A stretch of DNA of 64,000 nt, taken from NCBI GenBank assembly GCA_024640765.1, contig JAHEEK010000012.1, positions 1 to 64,000 of the forward strand. The letters run 5' to 3'. Below the pieces are notes generated by a model. That model had not been told where the DNA came from and searched no databases. It saw only the letters and a program-made list of their open reading frames with translations. The translations under genes and the position numbers were made by a program. This stretch comes from Nereida sp024640765 (lineage in GTDB: Bacteria; Pseudomonadota; Alphaproteobacteria; Rhodobacterales; Rhodobacteraceae). Shown one piece after another: positions 36,147 through 45,430 of the stretch. Every line of letters begins with the position of its first letter. Position 1 is the stretch's first letter.

Positions 36147-37238
36147 ATGACAACCTATACATTGGCTGAAACCGCACAGGCTTTGGGCGTTGAGGCGCTT
36201 GGGGATGAAACCCTTGTCCTGCGCGGACTGTCCGAGCCTCAAGATGCAGCGCATGATCAACTTGCATTGGCGTTTTCAGAAGCTGCTGCCGCAGATTTAA
36301 GTGCTACGGCAGAGGCCGCTTTGCTTTGGTCTGATGCGGATTGGAAGGCGCTTGGTCTGAAAGGTGCTATCTGTGTGCCGCGACCGCGGTTTAGCCTTGG
36401 ACCGCTTTCCAAGATGTTCGATGAAGGGCCCAAGATTGGTTCAGGCGTTCACCCTTCGGCTGTCATTGATCCGTCTGCCGTAATCGGGAAAGGTGCGTCT
36501 GTCGGCCCGTTTGTTGTTATAGGTGCAGACGTTGTTATTGGCGATAACGCGCAGATCAGCGCACACACCACCATTGGATACGGTACAAAAATTGGCGCAC
36601 AGGCGTTGATCCACGCAGGCGTGAACATCGGGCATAACGTTACCATTGGGGATGACTTTACGTGCCAGTCTGGGACTGTGATCGGCTCAGACGGATTTAG
36701 CTTTGTAACACCAGATAAGGCCCCGACCGAGCAAATTCGTGAAACTTTGGGTGAACGCGGCGAGACAGCGGGCCAACATTGGACCCGCATACATTCTTTG
36801 GGCAGTGTGACGATCGGCGATCAAGTCGATATCGGCGCGAACACCTGTATTGATCGTGGCACAATTCGTGACACGAAAATTGGTAATCGCACGAAAATCG
36901 ATAATTTTGTCCAACTGGCACATAACGCTGTCGTGGGTGAGGATTGCTTACTTTGCGGTGCGTCCGGCGTGGCGGGCAGCAGTACGCTTGGCGACCGTGT
37001 TGTGTTGGCGGGGCAGTCTGGCGTGGTTGATAATGTCACTGTTGGTGATGACGTTATTCTTAGCGGAAGTGGCAAAATTAGAACGAACCAACCAGCGGGC
37101 AGGGTTCTGATGGGGGACCCCGCAATTCCTATGAAGTCGGGGATTGAGCAGTACAAGGCGCTGCGCCGTCTGCCGCGTCTTGCCAAAGATGTTGCAGACC
37201 TGAAAAAAGTACCTACTTCTGACAGCGACAACAGCTAA
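36147..37238 (+). CDS. lpxD: UDP-3-O-acylglucosamine N-acyltransferase
   Basis: LpxD (363 residues) adds the second 3-hydroxyacyl chain in lipid A synthesis. It has an N-terminal uridine-binding domain, then left-handed beta-helix hexapeptide repeats from about residue 105 (HPSAVIDPSAVIGKGASVG) and the catalytic His in QLAHNAVVG. It lies upstream of an ACP gene and a ketosynthase gene, not in the main lpxA cluster. Confidence 0.95.
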   Translation: MTTYTLAETAQALGVEALGDETLVLRGLSEPQDAAHDQLALAFSEAAAADLSATAEAALLWSDADWKALGLKGAICVPRPRFSLGPLSKMFDEGPKIGSGVHPSAVIDPSAVIGKGASVGPFVVIGADVVIGDNAQISAHTTIGYGTKIGAQALIHAGVNIGHNVTIGDDFTCQSGTVIGSDGFSFVTPDKAPTEQIRETLGERGETAGQHWTRIHSLGSVTIGDQVDIGANTCIDRGTIRDTKIGNRTKIDNFVQLAHNAVVGEDCLLCGASGVAGSSTLGDRVVLAGQSGVVDNVTVGDDVILSGSGKIRTNQPAGRVLMGDPAIPMKSGIEQYKALRRLPRLAKDVADLKKVPTSDSDNS

Positions 37239-37269
37239 ACGTCAGCGATCATACAGGACCCAAAGCCAC

Positions 37270-37527
37270 ATGAGCATTGCATCGCAAGTCATTGATATCA
37301 TAGCTGAGCAAGCCATGCTTGATCCGGCTGACATTACGCTTGAAAGCAGCTTGGCTGAGTTGGGCGTGGACAGCATGGGCGTGGTCGAGTGTATCTTTGC
37401 GATCGAGGAAACCTTCGACATTTCCGTGCCCTTCAACGCCAATGAGCCATCTCAAAGCGACTTTGATATTTCGACCGTTGGCTCCATCACAAAAGCGATC
37501 GAAAAGCTTGTGAACGAGGCGGCCTAA
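37270..37527 (+). CDS. Acyl carrier protein (specialised)
   Basis: The 85-residue acidic helical protein has the phosphopantetheine Ser35 in LGVDSMGVVE. It is not the housekeeping AcpP, whose motif is DSLD and which sits with fabD/fabG/fabF. It overlaps the following ketosynthase start by one base (TAATG), so the two are coupled. Position after lpxD suggests service to lipid A or another hydroxyacyl envelope lipid. Confidence 0.92.
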   Translation: MSIASQVIDIIAEQAMLDPADITLESSLAELGVDSMGVVECIFAIEETFDISVPFNANEPSQSDFDISTVGSITKAIEKLVNEAA

Positions 37528-38738
37528 TGGCCCGCGTCGTCATTACGGGGGCGGGCACAATCAATGCGCTTGGCCGTGATGTCGCTTCCACGCAAGCCGC
37601 TATGGCGGAAGGTGTCTGTGGTATCTCCGCGCTGAATATGCGCGACGTTGAGCGGCTTTCCGTCACCATTGGGGGTCAAATTCACAGCTATAACGAAGCG
37701 GATCACTTTAACCGCCAGCAGATCGCTCTTTATGACCGGTTCACGCAATTTACCCTGCTCGCTGCGCGCGAGGCAATTGCCCAATCGGGATTGGTCTTTA
37801 CTGGCGAACTAGCGGATCAGGCAGGCGTTATACTGGGCACTTCTGGGGGCGGGTTGACCACGCAAGACGAAAATTATCGGACTGTCTATGAGGATGGCAA
37901 GAACCGCGTTCATCCCTTTATAGTCCCCAAACTAATGAATAATGCCGCAACGGCTCATGTCAGTATGGAACATAATTTGCGCGGGCCATCCTTTACGGTT
38001 GCCACAGCTTGCGCGTCATCAAATCACGCGATGGGGCAGGCATTTGCCATGATCCGCGGCGGAAGCGCGAAGGCTATGATCACAGGTGGATCAGAAGCCA
38101 TGCTCTGTTTTGGCGGCATTAAAGCCTGGGAAGGGCTGCGGGTTATGTCGAAAGATGGTTGCCGGCCATTTTGTGCAACCCGTAACGGGATGGTGCAGGG
38201 CGAGGGTGCTGGCGTGTTTGTGTTCGAAGAGTTTGAGCATGCCAAAGCGCGCGGCGCGGAAATTCTGGCGGAGGTGATTGGGTTTTCGATGAGTTCTGAC
38301 GCCTCTGATATCGTTATGCCGTCCAAAGCCGGAGCCGCGCGGGCCATCGCGGGTGCGTTGCGGGATGCGCAAATTGACCGATCTGAAGTTGGGTATATCA
38401 ATGCCCACGGCACGGGAACCGCGGCCAATGACAAAACAGAGTGCGCTGCCGTTGCCGAAGTATTTGGGCCCAACGCTGACCAGCTGATGATGAGTTCGAC
38501 CAAGTCGATGCATGGACATTTAATCGGCGGGACCGGGGCAGTAGAGCTTCTGGCCTGTCTGATGGCCCTTAGAGAAGGGGTTATTGCCCCGACGATCAAT
38601 TACCAAGAGACCGATCCAGAGTGCGCCTTTGATGTGGTGCCGAATGTTGCGCGTGATGCGAAGGTTGATGTGGCGCTGTCGAATGCATTTGCATTTGGTG
38701 GTTTAAACGCGGTTATCGCGTTGCGACGTGCGCCATAG
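37527..38738 (+). CDS. Beta-ketoacyl-ACP synthase (FabF-like)
   Basis: The 403-residue ketosynthase has the full Cys-His-His set: Cys162 in TACASSNHAMG, His294 in NAHGTGT and His331 in TKSMHGHLIGG. It extends acyl chains held on ACP. Coupling to the special ACP suggests a dedicated elongation step for lipid A or a related lipid, not bulk fatty acid synthesis. Confidence 0.93.
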   Translation: MARVVITGAGTINALGRDVASTQAAMAEGVCGISALNMRDVERLSVTIGGQIHSYNEADHFNRQQIALYDRFTQFTLLAAREAIAQSGLVFTGELADQAGVILGTSGGGLTTQDENYRTVYEDGKNRVHPFIVPKLMNNAATAHVSMEHNLRGPSFTVATACASSNHAMGQAFAMIRGGSAKAMITGGSEAMLCFGGIKAWEGLRVMSKDGCRPFCATRNGMVQGEGAGVFVFEEFEHAKARGAEILAEVIGFSMSSDASDIVMPSKAGAARAIAGALRDAQIDRSEVGYINAHGTGTAANDKTECAAVAEVFGPNADQLMMSSTKSMHGHLIGGTGAVELLACLMALREGVIAPTINYQETDPECAFDVVPNVARDAKVDVALSNAFAFGGLNAVIALRRAP

Positions 38739-38778
38739 AAAAAGGCCGCCAAGCTTAATAAGCCGAGCGACCTTTTTT
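38739..38778. terminator. Bidirectional terminator between the ketosynthase gene and the ialB-like gene
   Basis: AAAAAGG (38739-38745) pairs with CCTTTTTT (38771-38778), with an inner CGC/GCG after one mismatch. A-runs and T-runs on both sides let it serve both convergent genes. Confidence 0.75.
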
Positions 38779-38796
38779 GTCTTTCATTAGACTGAT

Positions 38797-39435
38797 TTAC
38801 TGGGCCGATAGTTCCTGAAGACGCGCAAAACCTGCGGTGAAACCGCTTAGCGATACATCCAGTTCAACTTTTTGACCTGGTGCAACAGCTGGTACAATTG
38901 TCAGCTTTGCCACGTTTCCGCGCTTGAAATTGGCCACATCAGCATCTGCAAACCCAAGGCGGGCCAAACACCCCACTTGGCTGCAGAACGCAAACGGGTA
39001 TTTGCGGGCAGGTCCGCTATCAATCGCCATTGTCAGCCGTTCGGTCAGCAATGTTTCAAGGGGTACAACAACATTGGCACCCGCCGCTGCAGCACTTCCT
39101 GCGGGCAGGGCGAGCATGTTGATCTCAGCAACCGAATTGCCTTCTTGATCTTTCAGCAGCTGGTACAGTTGGCACGGATCCGGCTGCTCTGCCCCTTCGG
39201 GGCGCTTAACACAGCGAATTTCCCATGCGCCCGCTTCTTCGAGAACATAAGTTTGGCCCGGCTGTGGTCCGCTGGGTGCTTCTTCTTCGCCCAGTTGCAA
39301 CGGGATGCCTGCATCGCCATCGGTGCTCACAGTTCCCGCAGGGGCGGTCTGATCCGTGTCTGATGTTGTGCTTTGCGCCCAAGCTGGTGCGGCACAAACT
39401 GCGAGAATTGCACAGAATTTGAAGAGGTTGGTCAT
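38797..39435 (-). CDS. IalB-like (invasion-associated locus B) exported protein
   Basis: Start at 39435 (MTNLFKFCAILAVCAAPAWAQ) gives a clean signal peptide cut after AWA; the longer ORF to 39495 is not preferred. The mature protein has an Ala/Pro/Thr-rich linker, then an IalB domain with Cys pairs (EIRCVKRPEGAEQPDPCQLYQ and FCSQVGCLARLGF). Despite the name, such proteins are common in free-living alphaproteobacteria; function unknown. Confidence 0.85.
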   Translation of the reverse strand: MTNLFKFCAILAVCAAPAWAQSTTSDTDQTAPAGTVSTDGDAGIPLQLGEEEAPSGPQPGQTYVLEEAGAWEIRCVKRPEGAEQPDPCQLYQLLKDQEGNSVAEINMLALPAGSAAAAGANVVVPLETLLTERLTMAIDSGPARKYPFAFCSQVGCLARLGFADADVANFKRGNVAKLTIVPAVAPGQKVELDVSLSGFTAGFARLQELSAQ

Positions 39436-39592
39436 GGCTTTTCCCGTATTTTTTAAAGCTGCCAGCGGATTATCATGCCTGATTTGGTGTGTCATTGCGC
39501 AAAGCGGAATTTTGCCGGCTCCGGCCGCATTTATTTAATTATTTAGTATGGGATAATCTAAGGCTATTTTCGCCTTAATAGTTACACCAAGA

Positions 39593-39640
39593 AAAAAGGG
39601 GCTGCTCAAACCAGCAACCCCTGTTTTATTTTTTTTCCCT
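39593..39640. terminator. Strong orphan terminator
   Basis: On the minus strand GGGG-T-TGCT pairs with AGCA-G-CCCC around GGTTTG and is followed by TTTTTTC. On the plus strand the same stem is followed by TTTTATTTTTTTT. It can work in both directions, but no coding gene ends here on either strand. Confidence 0.8.
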
Positions 39641-39764
39641 GTCAGACTAGCCGACTTATAAACCGACGCTAGGAAAAGCCGACGCGTTCGTCAACATTTA
39701 ATACTGAAAATGTTTGTGGGTTTTCTCAAAGCACAGTAATTGAGCACGATCAGGATGCAGTGCA

Positions 39765-39840
39765 CAAAAAAGGACCGCGACTAAACATGCGCCGCGGCCA
39801 GTCCTTCAGGGAGGAATGCACCGCTGAAAACCGACTGCGC
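39765..39840 (-). ncRNA. Candidate small RNA with CCTCC loop and terminator
   Basis: Reading the minus strand, a TTCAG/CTGAA hairpin carries a loop containing CCTCC (39810-39823). It is directly followed by a terminator hairpin (39769-39806: AAGGAC and CGCG arms with a bulge) and six T. An anti-Shine-Dalgarno loop followed by a terminator recalls the cuckoo RNAs known from Rhodobacter. The 5' end and promoter are not resolved. Confidence 0.3.
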
Positions 39841-39943
39841 TGCATAGGATTAGTGTGACATACAATCGTTAACGATATATTTTCGAATTAAGGCAATTTT
39901 GTTTACGAGTTAGGTAGGGGTCACGAACATTGGCGCAAAAACA

Positions 39944-41485
39944 TTGATAGTTGGCGGCGGTGGGCCGGACTATACACAGCAGCAACACCTGAAGCTTGAG
40001 TACGCAAACCGTCACGGGTTGATCTCAGGAGCCACGGGAACAGGCAAAACCGTGACCCTTCAAATTTTGGCAGAAGGTTTTAGCCGTGCAAGTGTCCCTG
40101 TCTTTATGTCTGATGTGAAAGGGGATCTGTCCGGCTTGGCCAAGGCCGGTGATGCCGGTCACAAGTTGCATGACGCCTTTCAAAAACGGGTGGATACCAT
40201 TGGGCTTGATGACTTTGCCTATGAAGCTTTCCCTGTGTGTTTTTGGGACCTTTACGGCGAGCAACGCCATCCTGTCCGAACGACCGTTGCTGAAATGGGC
40301 CCGCTATTGTTGTCGCGTATGCTCGAGTTGTCAGAGGCGCAGGAAGGCGTTCTTAACATCGCGTTTCGGGTCGCCGATGAGCAAGGACTAGCCCTGTTGG
40401 ACCTCAAAGATCTTTAAGCGCTTTTGGTTTGGGTGGGGCAAAATTGCAAAGAACTCGGGCTGCGATATGGGCATGTGAGCAGTCAGTCCGTTGGCGCGAT
40501 CCAGCGGCGGTTGCTGGTGCTGGAAAACCAAGGTGCGGCGCATCTTTTTGGTGAACTGGCACTCGGACTTAGCGATTTGATGGCCGTTGATGTCACCCCC
40601 AATGGTCCCCGTGGGCGTGTTAACATTTTAGCTTCTGATAAGCTGATGAACGCGCCAAAGCTTTATGCGACTTTTTTTGTTGTGGCTCCTGTCTGAGCTG
40701 TTCGAGGAGCTGCCCGAGATGGGAAATCCGGACAAGCCGAAACTGGTCTTTTTCTTTGATGAGGCGCATTTGTTGTTTGACGATGCACCCAAAGTGTTGG
40801 TCGACAAAGTCGAGCAGGTTGCCGTTTTATCCGGTCCAAAGGCGTTGTTGTGTACTTCATCACGCAAAACCTCGCCGATCTGCCAGAAGACATTCTGGGT
40901 CAGCTTGGTAACCGTGTGCAGCATGCTTTGCGCGCGTTTACGGCACGGGATAAAAAGGCCCTTAGATTGGCCGCCGAGACATACTGCGAAAATCCTGCGT
41001 TTGATATTGAACAAGCTATTACTGAAGTCGGTGTCGGCGAAGCGGTGACATCTTTCCTAGAGGGCAAAGGTGTTCCGGGAGTGGCCGAGCGGACGTTGAT
41101 CCGACCACCGTCCTCACAACTCGGTCCGATATCGGTCAGCGAGCGGGCGACATGTATCGCGAATTCAGCGATTGCGGGTAAATACGAGACACTTATCGAC
41201 CGGCACTCGGCTTTTGAAACGCTTACCAAGCGTGCAGAACGTGCGGCCGATGCTGCCCTTGCCGCTGAGCAGAAAGAGGAAGAACTGCAAGTGGCAGAGC
41301 GCGAGTACCTGTCAAACAGGCGAGACAGTGGTACGAAAGTTGGCCGCTCAACAGCGCGTGCATCGCGGCGCAGCAGTACCTCACTTGGTGCTGAGATCGG
41401 CAAGGTTGTTCTAAAGGAGTTGAAAGGCACAACTGGACGGCGTATTATACGCGGTATTTTGGGTGGGCTATTTCGGGGGCGTTAG
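39944..41485 (+). pseudogene. HerA-like helicase/ATPase (DUF853), one stop and two frameshifts
   Basis: The full set of segments is recognisable: Walker A SGATGTGKTVTLQ, Walker B KLVFFFDEAHLLFDD, YFITQNLADLPEDILGQLGNR and a C-terminal tail ending TTGRRIIRGILGGLF. The frame is broken by CAA-to-TAA at 40415-40417 (DLKDL-stop-ALLVWVG, where Gln is expected), an extra T in the run 40672-40678, and a missing base near 40824-40829. The native start is also unclear (TTG at 39944). The family is a bacterial HerA-type ATPase of uncertain function. Confidence 0.9.
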
Positions 41486-41514
41486 ATTGCCCCCTTATTT
41501 TTGCTTCTCTGCGT

Positions 41515-42804
41515 TCAGCCGATTTTGCGTACCTTCAACTCTGCCAAACGGTTTGCTTCACGGTTCGCGACTTCAAACCGGAAACCGTGGAATGAGAATA
41601 CTTGTCCTTCGGCAGGGATCGTTTGCGCCTCGTGAATGACGAGGCCCGCAAGGGTGACGGCTTCGTCATCTGGCAACGACCAATCAAGTGCGCGGTTCGC
41701 ATCGCGGATCGTCATGGCACCATCCAGGGTGTACGTTCCATCGGTGTCAGCGATGAATTCTGGCTCTTTTGCCTCGTCAAATTCGTCCGCTATTTCGCCA
41801 ACGATTTCTTCCAAAATATCTTCAAGCGTAATCAACCCTTGCAGGGCACCGTACTCATCAACCACCAGCGCAAAGTGAGTGTGGCGACGTAAAAACTCAC
41901 GCATTTGATCATCAAGCGTCGTGGTTTCAGGCACAAAATAGGGGGCCATCGCCACATCGCCCACTTGAAACCGGGACAGACCCGCAGGATCCGCATCTGG
42001 GCCACGCACCAATTTATCAATAGCGCGCAGCAGGTCCTTTGCGTGCACGACGCCTATAATGTTCTCAGGCTCATCGCGGTAAACGGGCAAGCGGGTGTGA
42101 CTTGAGGCAAGACATTGCGACAATACAGTTTCGGGATCATCGTCAGCATTGATCATTTCAATGCCTGAGCGGTGAAGCATGATTTCCTCTACCGTCCGGT
42201 CACTCAGATCAAGCGCGCCCAAGATGCGGTCGCGGTCTTCTTTTTCCACAACACCTTCTGAGTGGCCAAGATTAAGCGCACCGGCAATCTCCTCGCGCAC
42301 GGCCAAAATATGGTCATCGGGATCAGTTTGAACACCAAAAACGCTTAGCACGGCACGGACCAACACCCTTACGGTGGCCACAATTGGCGAGAACACTTTG
42401 ACGATAACGGAAATGGGGCCTGAAACTGCGGCGGCGGCGGTCTCGGCATTTGTGATGGCGTATGTCTTGGGCAGCACCTCTGCAAAGATCAGAACAAGCA
42501 GCGTCATGATCAGGGTGGCAAGTGCAACACCGCTTTCGCCGAACACGCGAGTCAGCAAGGCTGTCGCCAGCGAGGTTGCCAGAATGTTGACGAGGTTGTT
42601 GCCCAGAAGGACCGATCCGATTAGCCGTTCGTTGTCTTCGGTGATGGCCAGCGCGCGCTCGGCCCCTTGGCTACCTTTGTCGGCCTGTGCGCGGAGTTTG
42701 CCACGTGAGGCAGCTGTTAGTGCAGTTTCCGAGCCTGAAAAGAAGCCCGACAGTACAAGCAGAAGTACAATTCCGCTCGACGTAACCCAAAAGGCTGTGT
42801 CCAC
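41515..42804 (-). CDS. HlyC/CorC (CNNM-type) transporter family protein
   Basis: The 429-residue membrane protein has a DUF21 domain (about three to four helices, residues ~5-150, with FSGSETALTAASR), a pair of CBS domains (~200-340) and a C-terminal CorC_HlyC domain (~350-425). Relatives are linked to Mg2+ or Co2+ efflux. Intact. Confidence 0.92.
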   Translation of the reverse strand: MDTAFWVTSSGIVLLLVLSGFFSGSETALTAASRGKLRAQADKGSQGAERALAITEDNERLIGSVLLGNNLVNILATSLATALLTRVFGESGVALATLIMTLLVLIFAEVLPKTYAITNAETAAAAVSGPISVIVKVFSPIVATVRVLVRAVLSVFGVQTDPDDHILAVREEIAGALNLGHSEGVVEKEDRDRILGALDLSDRTVEEIMLHRSGIEMINADDDPETVLSQCLASSHTRLPVYRDEPENIIGVVHAKDLLRAIDKLVRGPDADPAGLSRFQVGDVAMAPYFVPETTTLDDQMREFLRRHTHFALVVDEYGALQGLITLEDILEEIVGEIADEFDEAKEPEFIADTDGTYTLDGAMTIRDANRALDWSLPDDEAVTLAGLVIHEAQTIPAEGQVFSFHGFRFEVANREANRLAELKVRKIG

Positions 42805-42887
42805 TGGTTTTAAGTCCTTAAATAACCCTGTGTTAGCTATGAAGGGTGTTTGCTGTGAAAATCAAGGGCTTGGCAGGCGTTTTGCCC

Positions 42888-43841
42888 TTAGTTGTTGCGA
42901 TCTGAGGCGGTAGATAAGGGATGATGTTCAAGCACAAGCGCCTTAAGACGTTCGTCCAAAACATGTGTGTAAATCTCGGTTGTGGCGACATCAGCATGCC
43001 CAAGAAGCACTTGAATTGACCGTAGATCAGCGCCGTTCTCAAGAAGGTGCGTGGCAAAAGCATGACGCATTGTGTGCGGTGTTACTTTCGCGGAATCAAC
43101 TTCAGCTTTGAGAGATAAGTCTTTGATAAAAATGTAAAAGCCATGGCGTGTTAGATGGCCGCCTTTTGATGCCGATGGAAATAGATACTTTGAGCTTGGC
43201 AGCCCTTTGGCTCTGCTAAGGGTATCTTTGGCGTCCCATGCAGTAAGCCACGCCCCAAGCGCGTCACGCGCGGGGGCAGATAGTGGAACCATCCGTTCTT
43301 TACCGCCTTTGCCACGAACCAACAGCATCCGCGGATCACCGCGTGCAGCACTTACGGGAAGGCTGACAAGTTCTGTCACACGCATTCCCGTAGCGTACAA
43401 AAGCTCCATCAGGCAGGCGTTTCGCAATCGGTCATTTTCAGTCCTGGCGATCGTACTCGCGGTTCGAAGCAGCCGTTCGACTTCATCCATGGATAGCGTT
43501 TTGGGCAGTGCTTTACTGCGGCCAGGGCCTTTGATCTGAATGGCGGGGTTATCTGCTCGCAACCCTTCTTTAAACATAAACCGAAAGAGCTGTTTCATCG
43601 CCGATAATCGCCGCGCGCGGGTAGATTTTGCAAAACCTTGGGCGTCGCAATGTACTAGATAATCCTCCACGTGCTGGCGTGTGGCAGAGGCAAAGTTTTC
43701 ATCGTTGTGGTTCAAATAGCTACTCACATCGGTCAGATCACGGGAATAAGCCAGCTGTGTATTCGTGGCGGCGTCCAATTCAGCGGCTTGTGCCTCAAGA
43801 AATGCTTTGATCAGATGGGCGTCAGAATGAACCGCAGTCAT
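42888..43841 (-). CDS. xerD: Tyrosine recombinase XerD
   Basis: The 317-residue recombinase has a SAM-like N-terminal domain and a catalytic domain with Arg154 (TGMRVTEL), Lys178 region (VRGKGGKERMVPL), His256/Arg259 (HTMRHAFATHLL), His282 (LLGHADV) and Tyr291 (EIYTHV). It resolves chromosome dimers at dif with XerC. The gene overlaps the upstream unknown gene by four bases. Confidence 0.94.
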   Translation of the reverse strand: MTAVHSDAHLIKAFLEAQAAELDAATNTQLAYSRDLTDVSSYLNHNDENFASATRQHVEDYLVHCDAQGFAKSTRARRLSAMKQLFRFMFKEGLRADNPAIQIKGPGRSKALPKTLSMDEVERLLRTASTIARTENDRLRNACLMELLYATGMRVTELVSLPVSAARGDPRMLLVRGKGGKERMVPLSAPARDALGAWLTAWDAKDTLSRAKGLPSSKYLFPSASKGGHLTRHGFYIFIKDLSLKAEVDSAKVTPHTMRHAFATHLLENGADLRSIQVLLGHADVATTEIYTHVLDERLKALVLEHHPLSTASDRNN

Positions 43842-45430
43842 GTGCGTAGCCTATCTATCAAAAGCAGGTTCAAGGCCAATTGGCGGGCAGTGCTTTCCAG
43901 ACCCGTTTGGCGCAGAAGTGTGATGACTTGTGCGATGTCACGCAAGTCGCCCGTCGCCGCCTGTTCTGCGGTGACAATCGCGCGGACAAGTGTCTCCCCC
44001 AATTTCCCTTGGCGGAGCAACTCTGCCTTTTGTGGGGGCAGGGTGTTTGTCGCAAATCCGTCCACAATGATCCGTTCCATCAAGCTGCCCGCAAGGGATG
44101 CAATTGGGGTTCCTACGGCGACCGACTGCGCGAAAGCTAGATCAGTGTTGGCGGTGTCCTCGGCCGAGACGCTTTCATAAAGGGGCGATAAAAACATCAT
44201 TTCAGCGCGCGTAATTTGTGCCGGACCGGTCAGCGGCAAGTCCTTTAGAGGCTCACTGTAGAGGTCGGCCATCGCTGTTTGCACACCGACCTTTCGCGCC
44301 TCGACCCAAGCTGTAGGGAGTGCACGGCTGATGGCCGAAGGATTTCTAGCGGTCACGGAGATATCAAGGCGTTGCCATACTTCGGCCAATTCCCAAACGC
44401 CCCCTGATGCGGAAGGAATGTTGGCTGTCATCACATCCAGCAGTCGGTTTGATGACAAACTTCCAGCACGCGCAAGGCGGATTGCGGCATCAATTTGCGT
44501 CTTCCAACCGTTGTCTGGCGTCAGCGCTGTGGTGCCATAGGCGGGGGGAAGCGTGGTGGTAGGAAATGGTGTTCCAATCGCGCGGTGCAATGTAAATTCC
44601 AGCGGTGTAATTGCGCGCGGTGGTGCCAGATCAATACTTTCTTCAGCCAACTCTGGATCAAGAAATTGTGCCAAAAGGGCTGCTTTATCCGCTGGAATTT
44701 CCCCCAAGGCCTCGCCTGTTTTGAGCGTCAAAGCTGCGGCGTTCCAATCCCCTGTGCGTGACAGGCAAAAGATACGAGTTGGCAGTGCTGCACGTAGGGC
44801 TGCGTTGGCCATAAGCGCTGTGCATGCGGCATCTTCCGTACCAGTCAGCAGTGACAGATCAAACCAACGTGCAAACAGTTGCGGGGTCATCGCACCTGCC
44901 TGATCGAGTAGTGCAAGACTTGTCTCTACGTCCCCCATTGCCAACAAGGCGTCCACGCGTGCGACCAAGATATCAGCTTCTGGGTCACGTGTAATTGGCG
45001 TGTCTGCCTCTGCAATCAGCAGTCGGCGCAAAAGCTGCTGCATCGCAGGAATTGTTGGTGCGCCGATAGCTCTAAGCAAGGGGGCAAGAGTTTCAGGATC
45101 GCTGGCTGTCCAAAGCGTGTGGGGCAGGCCAGTAGCACTTGGCGGGCTGAGACCAACAGCACGTGTTTTGGGCGCGCCAAGTGGCTCGACGGTGACTTGC
45201 GGTATTGTGATCTGTTCGGGCAAATTGCCGCCAGGGCGAAGGGTCAAACTACGCACAGTTGCATCAAGGTTGATCGGTGGTAGCGTACCGGATGGAGGCA
45301 CCGTTTGTGGGCCGCGCAGAGTCTCGCTTAGCCAATCAATTGTTGACAGTGGCTCTTCTTGTGCGGACGCCATGCAGGCCCATAGGCAGCACGCAAAACC
45401 CGCTAGACCCACGTGCTTGGCTAGCATCAT
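43838..45430 (-). CDS. Large exported protein of unknown function
   Basis: The 530-residue protein has a signal peptide (LAGFACCLWACMASAQ) and a long Leu/Ala-rich helical mature region that could form TPR-like repeats, but I find no catalytic motif. It is coupled by ATGA overlaps both to a small membrane protein upstream and to xerD downstream, so all three form one transcript. I recall unnamed homologues beside xerD in Rhodobacteraceae. Confidence 0.78.
   Translation of the reverse strand: MMLAKHVGLAGFACCLWACMASAQEEPLSTIDWLSETLRGPQTVPPSGTLPPINLDATVRSLTLRPGGNLPEQITIPQVTVEPLGAPKTRAVGLSPPSATGLPHTLWTASDPETLAPLLRAIGAPTIPAMQQLLRRLLIAEADTPITRDPEADILVARVDALLAMGDVETSLALLDQAGAMTPQLFARWFDLSLLTGTEDAACTALMANAALRAALPTRIFCLSRTGDWNAAALTLKTGEALGEIPADKAALLAQFLDPELAEESIDLAPPRAITPLEFTLHRAIGTPFPTTTLPPAYGTTALTPDNGWKTQIDAAIRLARAGSLSSNRLLDVMTANIPSASGGVWELAEVWQRLDISVTARNPSAISRALPTAWVEARKVGVQTAMADLYSEPLKDLPLTGPAQITRAEMMFLSPLYESVSAEDTANTDLAFAQSVAVGTPIASLAGSLMERIIVDGFATNTLPPQKAELLRQGKLGETLVRAIVTAEQAATGDLRDIAQVITLLRQTGLESTARQLALNLLLIDRLRT

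Larger units (their letters stand above)
39436..39943. other. 508-bp gene-free region with two terminators
   Basis: No ORF of note. It holds two intrinsic terminators, neither explained by a neighbouring coding gene, a perfect 12-bp palindrome ATCGTTAACGAT (39865-39876), and a CCTCCC motif on the minus strand. Small RNA genes are the simplest explanation. Confidence 0.5.
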
